Shown: positions 38,558 to 47,490 of the stretch, one piece after another | How the letters are laid out: every line of letters starts with the position of its first letter | Position numbering within the stretch: the first letter of the stretch is position 1 | Source of the DNA: a virus | Reading direction: 5' to 3' (one strand) | DNA length: 47,715 nt | IMG/VR virus record: IMGVR_UViG_3300022890_000034 | Coordinates: 1-47,715 of that record | Notes under the pieces: generated by a model | Seen by the model: only the letters and a program-made list of their open reading frames with translations | Told to the model about the DNA's origin: nothing | Database searches by the model: none | Made by a program: the position numbers and the translations under genes

Positions 38558-40096
38558 ATGGATGAAGAACTTAAAAAAATCCTAGCTTCCTGTTCAACTT
38601 CAACTCGAATGGTTGCTAAGACTTTCTTCCCTGAACGCTTCAACAAAGAATTTGCTGAGGAAGTTCATGGGAAGATCTTCGACCTCATTGACGGTCCTGA
38701 GAATCAAATAGCCATAGCTGCGCCCCGCGGCTGGGGGAAGACTTCAATAGTCGCCTTAGCCCTAATGGCTCGTTACATCCTCTTCCGCCACACAGGCTTC
38801 ATCTGTTACATTAACAAATCTCACGAAGCAGCTTCACTTCAAACCGAAAACCTAAAACGTGAGTTAATAACTAATCGTACAATTCGCGGAATCTTCGGTT
38901 CAGTCAAACCTTCCAAAGGTGAAGGGAACGATTTTGAAGAAGTTTTTAGTAAGAAGTCTTGGGTAGCTTATGATTCACTAGTTTGGCCGCGCGGAGCTGG
39001 GCAGCAAGTTCGAGGCGTTCTGTTCAAAAATGACCGACCTGGACTATTCGTCATAGACGACCTCGAGGACAAGAAAAAGATAATGAACGAAGACCTTCGT
39101 AAGGAAATAAAAAACTGGTTCTTCTCTGACGTTATCGAGGCCGTTCCTCAGTTACACAATGACTGGAAAATTATCTACATAGACACTCTCAAACACGAAG
39201 ATTCTCTCCTCCAACACTTGCTTGAATCCCCAGACTGGGCCTCAGCGCGTCTCGAAGCCTGTGACGACGACCTCCACTCAGTCGCACCTCACTTTGTCTC
39301 CGACGCAGTCATCAAGTCAAAATGGGACAAGGCAGTAAACGCGGGCGAGACTGACTCTTTCTTCCAAGAACACCGTAACCTTCCTATCTCATCCAAAGAT
39401 TCTTCCTTCCCACAGGAATATTTTAAATACTATAACTTACCACCTGAGAAGAATCTTCGTGAAGGAATTGACTTAAAGTTGTTTGACTCTGAAGTCCAAC
39501 TAGACCAAAATATCGAAACTGTAATCATCCTTGATCCAGCTAAGACTGTAAAAATCCATTCTGCTGAGTCAGCCATAGTTGGAATCGGCATAGACCTTAA
39601 CTCAGCTCGTCTCTATGTCCGAGACATAATCTCTGATAAGATGTACCCAGATGAAATCTACGACGCAATGTTTGGAATGGGCCAGATGCTTGGCGCGAAA
39701 GTCTTAGGCATTGAAGAAACTTCTCTAAACGAATTCATCAGACAGCCGATTAAAAATGAGATGTTTCGCAGGGGTTCATTTTTCGAACTTATCTGGCTTA
39801 AGGCTCGAGGTGGAATGAAGAAAGAACTTCGCGTTAAGGAACTTGTACCTTACTACCGAGGCGGTTACATCTATCACAATGCCTCCTGCATTAACACGCG
39901 AAAGTTAGAACAACAACTCCTTATGTTCCCTCGTTCAAAACTCTGGGATATTATGGATGCCTTAGCTTACATAATTGAGATGCTTGAACTTGGAGAACGT
40001 TACTTTTCTCCGACTAACAACCCGGAAGATTCCGAAGCTGAATACGCCGATCTCGACTACGACAAGCCAATGGAAGACTGGAGGGCTATGCAATAA
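38558..40096 (+). CDS. Terminase large subunit
   Basis: 512 residues. ATPase domain: Walker A APRGWGKTS (55-63), adenine-side motif in CYINKSHEAASLQ, Walker B LFVIDDLED (163-171). The nuclease domain begins at IILDPAKT (Asp about 330), with a second acid in LGIEETSLNEF and a third in LWDIMDALAYIIEML (about 467). Domain order and size fit a complete packaging motor. The ATG follows a 25-bp palindrome and lacks a ribosome site. Third codon positions are rich in C compared with the tail genes. Confidence 0.9.
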   Translation: MDEELKKILASCSTSTRMVAKTFFPERFNKEFAEEVHGKIFDLIDGPENQIAIAAPRGWGKTSIVALALMARYILFRHTGFICYINKSHEAASLQTENLKRELITNRTIRGIFGSVKPSKGEGNDFEEVFSKKSWVAYDSLVWPRGAGQQVRGVLFKNDRPGLFVIDDLEDKKKIMNEDLRKEIKNWFFSDVIEAVPQLHNDWKIIYIDTLKHEDSLLQHLLESPDWASARLEACDDDLHSVAPHFVSDAVIKSKWDKAVNAGETDSFFQEHRNLPISSKDSSFPQEYFKYYNLPPEKNLREGIDLKLFDSEVQLDQNIETVIILDPAKTVKIHSAESAIVGIGIDLNSARLYVRDIISDKMYPDEIYDAMFGMGQMLGAKVLGIEETSLNEFIRQPIKNEMFRRGSFFELIWLKARGGMKKELRVKELVPYYRGGYIYHNASCINTRKLEQQLLMFPRSKLWDIMDALAYIIEMLELGERYFSPTNNPEDSEAEYADLDYDKPMEDWRAMQ

Positions 40097-40455
40097 TGCC
40101 TGACTGTGATAATCCTAAATGTCATGAGCATATGACAACTGAGTTGGCCAAAAAAGCTGACTGGAAAAAGGTTGACGATTTGCGTAGTTGTTTGAATAAG
40201 AAAGTCCCAAAGAGTTGGCTATGGCTTGGATTTGTCTTCATCGGATTGCCTGTGTCAGTTATGGCTGCTGGTGTTTGGGCTGGTCAGACTAGCGATCCTC
40301 TTCGATATGCTGGCAAGATGGAGATCAGGAACGTTGCAACAAGAGTTGAGCGACTAGAAGAATCAAGTAAGTATCTCCGCCGTGATATTGATGAAGTTAA
40401 AGCTGGTATCAAAGAACTACTTAAGCGTACACATAAAGTTGAAAGTGGTAAATGA
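40096..40455 (+). CDS. Membrane-anchored coiled-coil protein (holin- or spanin-like)
   Basis: 119 residues. The N-terminus has CDNPKCHEHM, a possible metal site. One membrane span lies at about 40-62 (SWLWLGFVFIGLPVSVMAAG), followed by a long heptad helix (ATRVERLEESSKYLRRDIDE). Topology and gene position beside the terminase fit a holin or inner-membrane spanin, but no lipoprotein partner is seen. Its start overlaps the terminase stop by one base. Confidence 0.55.
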   Translation: MPDCDNPKCHEHMTTELAKKADWKKVDDLRSCLNKKVPKSWLWLGFVFIGLPVSVMAAGVWAGQTSDPLRYAGKMEIRNVATRVERLEESSKYLRRDIDEVKAGIKELLKRTHKVESGK

Positions 40456-40471
40456 CTATATAAAAGCAATA

Positions 40472-40496
40472 AGATTGTTTAATTTTAAAACGGACT
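40472..40496. repeat. 25-bp palindrome family, copy 16
   Basis: Half sites AGATTGTT and AACGGACT. Ends 13 bases before ATG 40510; gap AATTAATTAACTA contains no ribosome site. Confidence 0.85.
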
Positions 40497-40509
40497 AATT
40501 AATTAACTA

Positions 40510-41325
40510 ATGGCATTTCCAGACTTACCTACACCTACTGGAGCATGGCGTTCATTCTGGGTCGGATCAGCAGGACCATTCTGGTACGACGATGGAGCGG
40601 ATGTTGCAGATCCTGATTTAGAATACGATGGCTTAGCTGTGCCGCTTCAATCTGGATTTACAACTAATGCACAGATAAACATAGCTCAAGCTCCAGTTGA
40701 AGATTACCAAGCACTCCGCCTTGTGGATGTAGGAGTAATAGCCGGTGACGTAATTGGTCCTGCAGCCTCAACAGATAATGCGGTTGCAAGATGGGATGGG
40801 ATTACTGGAAAGTTAATCGACGATAGTCTTCTTATAGTTGACAACATCGGTCATATCAGCTCGTTTGGCGGCAACATAGTGTTTCCGGCGGCGCAGGTTT
40901 CTTCAGCTGGAGCCAACACACTTGATGATTACCAAGAAGGTTCATGGACTCCTGGGTTGACTTTTGGTGGTGCTGCAGTTGGCCTGGTATTGGCCGAGGC
41001 AGCGGGTTACTATACCAAGGTCGGCCGAGTTGTGACAACCACTGGCTCACTTCGACTGACGGCAAAAGGAACTTCCGTTGGATCGGCAGTTCTAACTGGA
41101 TTCCCTTTCCCAACCATAACTGGCGCACCGTATAGTCAGCCAAGGGCAGGTGGCGTAATTGGAGAAGCGGCGAACTTCACAACTATAACAAACATTCATT
41201 TTTATATGGACCACACAGCTTCAGTTGCTGCACTTATATTTGACCTTGGTTCAGTTGTAACAGATGCCCACTTTCAAAATACATCATATTTGTTTGGTAT
41301 TTCAATAACGTACCTTACGAATTAA
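40510..41325 (+). CDS. Receptor-binding/tail protein with LDDYQEGSWTP domain
   Basis: 271 residues. A short N-terminal unit (residues 1-75, with FWVGSAGPFWYDDGADV) and a linker lead to the C-terminal domain starting at LDDYQEGSWTPGL (residue 138). That domain has further motifs AAGYYTKVGRVV and TGFPFPTI and is the same type as the end of the adhesin at 2502. Its location between terminase and portal, far from the tail genes, is unusual. It may be an alternative adhesin or head fibre. Confidence 0.7.
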   Translation: MAFPDLPTPTGAWRSFWVGSAGPFWYDDGADVADPDLEYDGLAVPLQSGFTTNAQINIAQAPVEDYQALRLVDVGVIAGDVIGPAASTDNAVARWDGITGKLIDDSLLIVDNIGHISSFGGNIVFPAAQVSSAGANTLDDYQEGSWTPGLTFGGAAVGLVLAEAAGYYTKVGRVVTTTGSLRLTAKGTSVGSAVLTGFPFPTITGAPYSQPRAGGVIGEAANFTTITNIHFYMDHTASVAALIFDLGSVVTDAHFQNTSYLFGISITYLTN

Positions 41326-41348
41326 TATAATGAGTTAGGAGCAACTAA

Positions 41349-43313
41349 ATGCCATACATTGTCAAAGGCGAGCCATCTAGTTGGAAAGAAAGTTATTCTA
41401 AAGGTAAAGAGCATAACTATAAATACCCCTCTGGACTTAACCTCAAACCAGGAAGTGACCTGCATAATTCTCTCCGAGACAAAATCTGGGAACGCGCGAA
41501 TGAGGCTAGACATGAAATCTCCAAACGCTTCCCTTACTGGCGCGAAATAGACCGAATGTTAACTGCTTACATTCCATTGAAAGACAAAGAACTAGCCGCA
41601 AAAAACAAAGACATAACTGAGCCTGTATCAATAGTCTTCCCTTACACTTATTCAATCTTAGAGTCACTCTTAACTTACCTAACAATGGCGTTCTTCCAAG
41701 ACCCTATGTTTCAATATGAAGGGGTAGAAGACAACGACGTAATAGGCGCGATGATGCTTGAGATGGTAGTTAATCTCCACTGCATTAAAACCAAAGTTCC
41801 ATTAGCTGTCCACACTTCACTCCGCGATTCACTAGCATACGGTGTAGGCATTGCAATACCTGGATGGAAGAAACAATTCGGACGTAAACCAGTTAAATCA
41901 TCTATAATTACCCAGTCTGACCTCGGCGAACAAGTTACCAACGACGTCCAGATGGTCGATTCACTTCTTTTCGAAGGTAACAAACTATCAAACATCGACC
42001 CTTACATGTGGCTACCTGATCCTTCAGTTTCAAGTGCAAATATTCAAGATGGCGAATTCATAGGTTGGATTGATCGTGATAACTATATGAATATCTTATC
42101 AGAAGAAAGCCAATCTGAAGGTGGTCTATTCAACATCAAGTATCTTAAGGACAAAAAAGACTACCGATCAACCTTAGCCCTTGATCAAAGCGACCGCGAA
42201 GTCCGTCATGGAGGCGATAAAGAACTAAACCGTTCAATGACTAACACAACAAACCCAGTTGACATTATCAAGATGTATGTTACTATCATTCCTAAAGACT
42301 GGAAGTTGTCTAACGTTGAAGTTCCTGAAAAATGGTACTTTGAGCTTGCATCAGATGACATTATCATAGCTGCAAACCGCGCAGACCACGATCATGGAAT
42401 GTATCCAGTTAGCGTAGCTTCACCTGAATATGACGGATACTCAATTACTCCAGTTAGCAGACTTGAAATGCTAAGTGGTTTGCAAGGCGTCTTAGATTTC
42501 GAATTCAACTCACACATAGCTAATGTAAAGAAAGCTATAAACGACATGCTTATAGTCGACCCATACTTAGTCAACATCAATGATTTAAAAGATCCACGAC
42601 CTGGAGCGCTCATTCGCTTACGACGCCCAGCTTGGGGACGCGGAGTTGACAAGGTTGTTCAACAACTAATGGTTCAAGACATAACTCGCGCTAACATAGC
42701 AGACGCATCTTATATAACTTCTATGATGGACCGTACTTCAGGCGCCGATCAATCTATGCAAGGTTCACTTCGTCAAGGTGGCCCTGAACGCTTAACCTCT
42801 GCCGAGTTCAAGGGAACCCGCGGATCTTCAATAAGCCGCCTTCAACACATCTCAATGATCATCGGAATGCAGTTCATGCAAGACATCGGCACTATGTTCG
42901 CGGTCCACACTCAGCAATATATGTCTCAAGATGCCTACGTCCGCCTAGTTGGCAGGCATGAAGAATCTTTAAGAAAAACTTTTGCAAATCAAAACCAGCG
43001 TGGGACTAGTGTATCACTCTACGATCTGTCAGTAAACTATGATGTAATAGTCAGGGACGGTTCAATCCCTGGAGGTAACTTCTCCGACTCTTGGATTGAC
43101 TTATTTAAAACAATAGGTACTAATGAAGAACTATCTCAACAATTTGATGTGACTAGAATCTTCATGTACATAGCTCAGCAGTTAGGCGCAAAAAATGTAG
43201 AAGACTTCCGACGTAACATTGATCAGATTCAGCCACAGGTAATGCCTGATGAACAAGTGCAGCAACAAGCTCAGGCTGGCAACTTAATCCCTATAAACGA
43301 AATGCAGCAATAA
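41349..43313 (+). CDS. Portal protein
   Basis: 654 residues. Typical long podovirus portal: an early helical region (WERANEARHEISKRFPYWREI), VSIVFPYTYSILESLLTYLT (about 83-104), a clip/wing region and the long C-terminal helices (RTSGADQSMQGSLRQ; SAEFKGTRGSSISRLQHIS about 480-500; then a glutamine-rich tail). It follows terminase and precedes scaffold and capsid genes, as expected. TTAGGAGC precedes the ATG. Confidence 0.85.
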   Translation: MPYIVKGEPSSWKESYSKGKEHNYKYPSGLNLKPGSDLHNSLRDKIWERANEARHEISKRFPYWREIDRMLTAYIPLKDKELAAKNKDITEPVSIVFPYTYSILESLLTYLTMAFFQDPMFQYEGVEDNDVIGAMMLEMVVNLHCIKTKVPLAVHTSLRDSLAYGVGIAIPGWKKQFGRKPVKSSIITQSDLGEQVTNDVQMVDSLLFEGNKLSNIDPYMWLPDPSVSSANIQDGEFIGWIDRDNYMNILSEESQSEGGLFNIKYLKDKKDYRSTLALDQSDREVRHGGDKELNRSMTNTTNPVDIIKMYVTIIPKDWKLSNVEVPEKWYFELASDDIIIAANRADHDHGMYPVSVASPEYDGYSITPVSRLEMLSGLQGVLDFEFNSHIANVKKAINDMLIVDPYLVNINDLKDPRPGALIRLRRPAWGRGVDKVVQQLMVQDITRANIADASYITSMMDRTSGADQSMQGSLRQGGPERLTSAEFKGTRGSSISRLQHISMIIGMQFMQDIGTMFAVHTQQYMSQDAYVRLVGRHEESLRKTFANQNQRGTSVSLYDLSVNYDVIVRDGSIPGGNFSDSWIDLFKTIGTNEELSQQFDVTRIFMYIAQQLGAKNVEDFRRNIDQIQPQVMPDEQVQQQAQAGNLIPINEMQQ

Positions 43314-43326
43314 AGGAGACTAAACA

Positions 43327-43797
43327 ATGAGAGCACTTTATGATGTAGTAGAATCCAGAGAAGGTTTCATCGACCAGTATGGTATGCAGCATAATTCGAA
43401 GAAAGTCAAACTAACTGCCGCGCAAGTCTTGGCTTTGCATACTACGCCGCAGACTTTGATTGCAGCGCCTGGGCCTAACAAGTTCATCCTTATTGACACA
43501 GCGATTGCCTACCTTGATTACAGTGGCGGTGCATTCGCTGGAGCCAATGACTTGGAAATCCGCGCAGTTGATGGCGCTGGAACTGTACTAGTCAATGACG
43601 GCTTCGCGGCTGCTTTCCTCAACAGTGTAGCAGACGCAATCGCAGTCGAATCCGGAGTAGCCTACTGGGGTGAAGTCACACGTGTCTTGGACCAAGCAGT
43701 AGTCGCCGTAGTCCCAGTCGCCGATCCAACTGGTGCGTTGTCAACTTCAACACTTTCAATCATCCTTAACTACACGATCATAAAGGTGCACAACTAA
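43327..43797 (+). CDS. Virion decoration-like protein
   Basis: 156 residues. The pattern KLTAAQVLALHTTPQTLIAAPG then KFILIDTAIAYLDYSGGAFAG matches a type of small phage structural protein that I have seen near capsid genes; no function is assigned to it. Beta-rich, rather C-rich codons. AAAGGAG precedes the ATG; the next gene starts inside its stop (TAATG). Confidence 0.65.
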   Translation: MRALYDVVESREGFIDQYGMQHNSKKVKLTAAQVLALHTTPQTLIAAPGPNKFILIDTAIAYLDYSGGAFAGANDLEIRAVDGAGTVLVNDGFAAAFLNSVADAIAVESGVAYWGEVTRVLDQAVVAVVPVADPTGALSTSTLSIILNYTIIKVHN

Positions 43798-44111
43798 TGC
43801 TCGATGAAGAAACTATCAGATCTTCTCAATCTGAAATTGAAGAGTTCAAAGACTCGTTTGTTTGGCTAGACATTAAGGAAGAACTCAATGATCTAGCTAA
43901 ACGAGCTGAGCTTGAATATGACCTAGTCGGTGAACCGCACGTAGACGACTCAGGTCATATGATAGTTCCTAATACATCCGAGACGTTAATTCACTTAGGT
44001 GACATTAAGGGACGAAGAAAAGCAATCTCATATTTCCTAAGTATCCCAGACATACTTCTTCAAATTCTGGAGGATAAAAAAGATGACAATCGACTCAACG
44101 AAACCAGTTGA
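43797..44111 (+). CDS. Acidic helical protein between portal and scaffold
   Basis: 104 residues: SQSEIEEFKDSFVWLDIKEEL, KRAELEYDLVGEP, and ETLIHLGDIKGRRKAISYFL. The SFVWLDI and GRRKA-SYFL parts resemble small proteins in other podovirus morphogenesis clusters; role unknown. It starts by stop-codon overlap, and its last 29 bases contain the next gene's start. Confidence 0.6.
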   Translation: MLDEETIRSSQSEIEEFKDSFVWLDIKEELNDLAKRAELEYDLVGEPHVDDSGHMIVPNTSETLIHLGDIKGRRKAISYFLSIPDILLQILEDKKDDNRLNETS

Positions 44112-44898
44112 TCAAGTACTAAATGCCCTATGGCCTCTTTACATTAGGGAAAATAGAGTAGAAATTAATGAAGTCTGGAATGCTATCACTGGTGCTAGTG
44201 CTGCGGATACCACCTATGAAATGGGTGCTGGAGAAAGTACTTTAGAAATAGGCGTAGACATAGCAGATATAGCGCTTGAGGTAATCTCACTAACAGGTGC
44301 TGTAGCAGTAAACCTTGAGCAGATTACTAAAGGTTCAGGTGGGATGCTTAAGACAATCCGCGCCGGAGATGGTAATGTAACTATTAAACATGACGCTAGT
44401 TACATGGTCTTAAATGGTGGGGTTGATCTAGCACTTGCTGCTGGTAACATCATTGGATTAGTAAACATCGGTGGAGACACTAGCACTAGCCTAAACGGAA
44501 TCTGGTATGAAGTTTTCCGAGTAACTGGTGATGCATCTGGTAATGCAACTTATACAGCTGCAAACATGACTGCTGGACAGACTTCACTTGTAACCGGCAC
44601 AGACATTAATAATGTAAGAGTTGAAGTAATCGGCCTAACAGCAGACGCGGCAGTTAACTTAACCACCATGAGTCTTGGTGAGGCTGGAGTTGTCAAACAC
44701 ATCATTGCACTTGATGATGATATTACTGTAGTTCAAAACACTGGTTCAACCACTGGAGGAACGTTCTTCCTTAATGCACCTGCAGGAGTTGACTTAGCAA
44801 TGCAAACTCGTGATGTTTTATCAGTGACTAACATTGGCGGAGACGGAGTAGTCGTCCACGGATACTGGCTTGAACTTAACAGGAAACTTCAAGTTTAA
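44083..44898 (+). CDS. Decoration-like protein with internal duplication
   Basis: 271 residues made of two similar modules, about 65-160 and 180-271. Paired motifs are LEVISLTGAVAVNLEQI / VEVIGLTADAAVNLTTM, MLKTIRAGDG / VVKHIIALDD and GGVDLALAAGNIIGLVNIGGD / AGVDLAMQTRDVLSVTNIGGD. Both modules end in a WYEVFR / YWLELNR strand. Such beta modules occur in capsid fibres. GGAGG lies before ATG 44083, inside the end of the upstream gene. A trimeric surface protein is inferred. Confidence 0.65.
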   Translation: MTIDSTKPVDQVLNALWPLYIRENRVEINEVWNAITGASAADTTYEMGAGESTLEIGVDIADIALEVISLTGAVAVNLEQITKGSGGMLKTIRAGDGNVTIKHDASYMVLNGGVDLALAAGNIIGLVNIGGDTSTSLNGIWYEVFRVTGDASGNATYTAANMTAGQTSLVTGTDINNVRVEVIGLTADAAVNLTTMSLGEAGVVKHIIALDDDITVVQNTGSTTGGTFFLNAPAGVDLAMQTRDVLSVTNIGGDGVVVHGYWLELNRKLQV

Positions 44899-44923
44899 AG
44901 TCCGTTAAATTTTTAAACAATCT
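44899..44923. repeat. 25-bp palindrome family, copy 17
   Basis: Half sites are AGTCCGTT and AACAATCT. It begins directly after the stop of the preceding gene and ends 23 bases before ATG 44947. Confidence 0.8.
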
Positions 44924-44946
44924 AATTAATCAACAGGAGATTAACT

Positions 44947-45789
44947 ATGGGAGAAGAAGCATTGAAAAGTGAAGTGTCTGAAATGAATGATGCCTTTGAG
45001 TCAGTGATTAAGGATTTATCACCTGAACCTGAACCTGAGTCTGATCCAAAGGAAGAAGAAATTATTGATGATAAGGAAGAAGAAGAAGTTGAGGATAAAT
45101 CTACTGATGATGTAGAAGATGATTCTACGGAAGAAGAAACTGTAGATGAAGAGGAAGCTACTGATGAAAAAGAAGTTCCTGAAGAAGACGAACGAGACGC
45201 AACTATCACTGAACTGCGTAGGAAACTAGAGGAAAAAGAAACTAAAGAAGAACCTGAAAAAGAAATTCCTAAGGAAGAACCACCTACTTTCGAACCACAA
45301 GAATTCCTCACTGAGGATGAGGACTTAGAAGACTTAATTCGAGATCCAGATAAGCTTAATAAAGTATTCAATTCCATCTACCAGCGAGCAGTAACTGATA
45401 CGCGCAAAACTCTTGGTGAAGGAATCTTACGTTCAATTCCTGAAATAGTTCGTTCCAGTGTAGACATGATGGATAGGCTTAAGGAAATGAACACTAAATT
45501 CTACGCTGATAATCAAGAACTACAACCATTTAAGAAAGTCGTAGCTGCAGTTTTCGAAGAAGTCGCAACTGAGCATCCTGGAAAAGACATGATGGAACTT
45601 CTCCCAATGGTTGCTGATGAATCAAGGAAACGTCTTGAACTGCACAAGAACGCCACGAAACAAGATGGACCAAGAAAATCTCCAAAGCTTCCATCTAGAA
45701 AACGGCGTATGACTATAGCGGATGATAAGCCAAACACTGACCCTCTTCTAAATGAGTTAGAAGAAATGAATAAAATAATTCGGAGGTAA
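44947..45789 (+). CDS. Scaffolding protein
   Basis: 280 residues. Residues 1-120 are extremely acidic (runs of E and D). The middle and C-terminus are helical (LNKVFNSIYQRAVTDTRKTL; MDRLKEMNTKFYADNQEL) and end basic (RKSPKLPSRKRRM). Acidic start, helical rod and basic C-terminal hook are the usual podovirus scaffold layout. Position before the capsid group agrees. Confidence 0.8.
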   Translation: MGEEALKSEVSEMNDAFESVIKDLSPEPEPESDPKEEEIIDDKEEEEVEDKSTDDVEDDSTEEETVDEEEATDEKEVPEEDERDATITELRRKLEEKETKEEPEKEIPKEEPPTFEPQEFLTEDEDLEDLIRDPDKLNKVFNSIYQRAVTDTRKTLGEGILRSIPEIVRSSVDMMDRLKEMNTKFYADNQELQPFKKVVAAVFEEVATEHPGKDMMELLPMVADESRKRLELHKNATKQDGPRKSPKLPSRKRRMTIADDKPNTDPLLNELEEMNKIIRR

Positions 45790-45794
45790 TAACT

Positions 45795-47000
45795 ATGGGA
45801 CTGGAAAGATTTGGTGAACAGCAGAACGAAGTTGTAGACAAGTACCACAACCCTGTTGCAGATTATGCAATGACGGTTAGGGATTATGTCTTACGACCTA
45901 CAGTGGCAGCCGCCGCTATCACCATTACCTTGCCACTTGTGTCTGAGGCAAAAGGTAGATTTTACTCAATCAAAGCTGCAGGAAATGTTACTGCAATTCT
46001 TCCTGTCATCATCCAAGATGGAGATGATTCCGAGTCTTGGGACGGCGACATTAGACTTGTTGATCCAGGTGACAGCTTGCTCCTTTACTCTGATGGACTC
46101 ATGTGGGCTAATGGACCTGACAGCATGGTACTGGGTGCAGCCGTAGACGACTCGCAAATTGCTATCATTAACACTTGGGGAACTGGCTTTAACAGTGCAG
46201 CTATCTTAATTGCTGCAGACAATGCTGGAACCGCACTTGCATTCGGTACAGTAGCTGACTCAATAATCATCGAGCGAGTTAACCTTACTGCTGAAATTAC
46301 TGGCGGTAATTACCTCATGGGCAAGTACATGACCCTGGCAACGTCTGAAACTTTCGGCGCTACTGGCTTCATGATTGGACACTATATCCGAATTGACTGT
46401 GCTCATGTAGTCCAGGACTCTTATGCAATCTGGGGCAAGTGCTCTATTTCAGGTGCACAGCCTGGTGATACTAGCAATCAGCATGTAGGCGTCTTTGGTT
46501 CAATGACTATCGACGGCGTAGCTTGTGCCTTGGCTGACACCGGCGGTTGCTATGCAATTCTTGGTGTGGCCTCTATAGCAACTGGTGGAACACTCGACCA
46601 ACCGCTTATTGCTGGACTTTTCGACTGTGGCTCTGTAGACAACATTGCTGGCTCAGTAATTGGCGTTAAGGCGTTAATGAGGAACTACTGCGACTACGGT
46701 GTTGAAGTCCATTGCTACACTAATAACAACATTGCTGGAATTCATCTGATTGCAACTGATGCTGCTAGAATGGGTAGTGGTATTAAGTTCGAGGCTTCTG
46801 CAGTTGGTGGGCAGTCTTACATCTGGCATGCTTTTAGGTTCCTTGATGCTGACATGTCTGATGGAGCTTATGTGGCAAACACTACAATTACTGATGCAGA
46901 TGCTGCAGATGGCGTGATTAAGATTGACTGTGCTGGAACGCACTATTACATTCCATTCTACGATGCATCTGTAATTGACACTGAGTGGGCTGATCAGTAG
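45795..47000 (+). CDS. Decoration/head-fibre-like protein, two-part
   Basis: 401 residues. Residues 10-110 (DKYHNPVADYAMTVRDYVLRP; GRFYSIKAAG; LLYSDGLMW) are the module that stands alone in the gene 47518-320. Residues 130-400 are a glycine- and cysteine-bearing beta domain with repeated G-A-I motifs (MIGHYIRIDCAHVVQDSYAIWG; GSGIKFEASAVGGQSYIW). Two parts of separate origin are likely. The location just before DUF1617 and the capsid gene suggests a capsid surface protein. CGGAGGT precedes the ATG. Confidence 0.65.
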   Translation: MGLERFGEQQNEVVDKYHNPVADYAMTVRDYVLRPTVAAAAITITLPLVSEAKGRFYSIKAAGNVTAILPVIIQDGDDSESWDGDIRLVDPGDSLLLYSDGLMWANGPDSMVLGAAVDDSQIAIINTWGTGFNSAAILIAADNAGTALAFGTVADSIIIERVNLTAEITGGNYLMGKYMTLATSETFGATGFMIGHYIRIDCAHVVQDSYAIWGKCSISGAQPGDTSNQHVGVFGSMTIDGVACALADTGGCYAILGVASIATGGTLDQPLIAGLFDCGSVDNIAGSVIGVKALMRNYCDYGVEVHCYTNNNIAGIHLIATDAARMGSGIKFEASAVGGQSYIWHAFRFLDADMSDGAYVANTTITDADAADGVIKIDCAGTHYYIPFYDASVIDTEWADQ

Positions 47001-47011
47001 AAATTAAATTC

Positions 47012-47064
47012 AGTGGGATAGGGTACTAGTCCTGAAAAGTTGGTTCCTGGCCAACCTTCCCACT
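47012..47064 (+). ncRNA. Three-way-junction hairpin element
   Basis: Outer stem AGTGGGA/TCCCACT (47012-47018, 47058-47064) encloses AGGG-TACTAG-TCCT (one G-U on the plus strand) and GTTGG-TTCCTGG-CCAAC. It is related to the hairpin at 19918-19954, which reads as a version without the second inner hairpin. G-U pairing favours a plus-strand RNA. It may terminate or process the transcript of the gene at 45795. Confidence 0.55.
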
Positions 47065-47097
47065 TTAACTTCCAGGTTATCAACAGGAGATAACTAA

Positions 47098-47490
47098 ATG
47101 GAACTTACGAACGGCGAAATCTTTGGTGCTACCAAGACTCTTGAGGAATTATTCAGTATGGAATTACCAGTTCGAACTAGCATGGCGATTGCAAAGTTGT
47201 CTACTAAACTAAGCGAACTATTCCAATCCATTGACAAAGTTCGCAATGGTTTAGTAACTCGCTATGGTGCGATGGATATTAAGACTAATCAATTATCTAT
47301 TACACCTGAAAGTGAGAACTGGACTAAATTCATACTTGAACTCAATGAGTTAATGGCACAGAAGACTGAGTTAGTCTTTGACAAAATAAAACTACCTCAG
47401 GTAATCGAAGGCAAACCCTTGATGATCAAACCTAGCTCACTTGCGATGCTAGATAAATTTGTAGAACTTGAAGCGTTAAAGTCTGTTTAA
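47098..47490 (+). CDS. DUF1617 family phage protein
   Basis: 130 residues. It starts with TNGEIFGATKTLEELFSMEL, followed by KLSTKLSELFQSIDKVRNGL, YGAMD and KPSSLAMLDKFVELE, the helical pattern of DUF1617 proteins known from several phages. Function is not established; in this genome it is sited with the head genes. CAGGAG precedes the ATG and its stop lies in palindrome copy 18. Confidence 0.7.
   Translation: MELTNGEIFGATKTLEELFSMELPVRTSMAIAKLSTKLSELFQSIDKVRNGLVTRYGAMDIKTNQLSITPESENWTKFILELNELMAQKTELVFDKIKLPQVIEGKPLMIKPSSLAMLDKFVELEALKSV

Noticed and set aside
44922-45377. Long serine-rich reading frame on the minus strand
   Set aside because: It is the mirror of the acidic Glu/Asp codons of the scaffold gene and has no ribosome site. 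A shadow frame.
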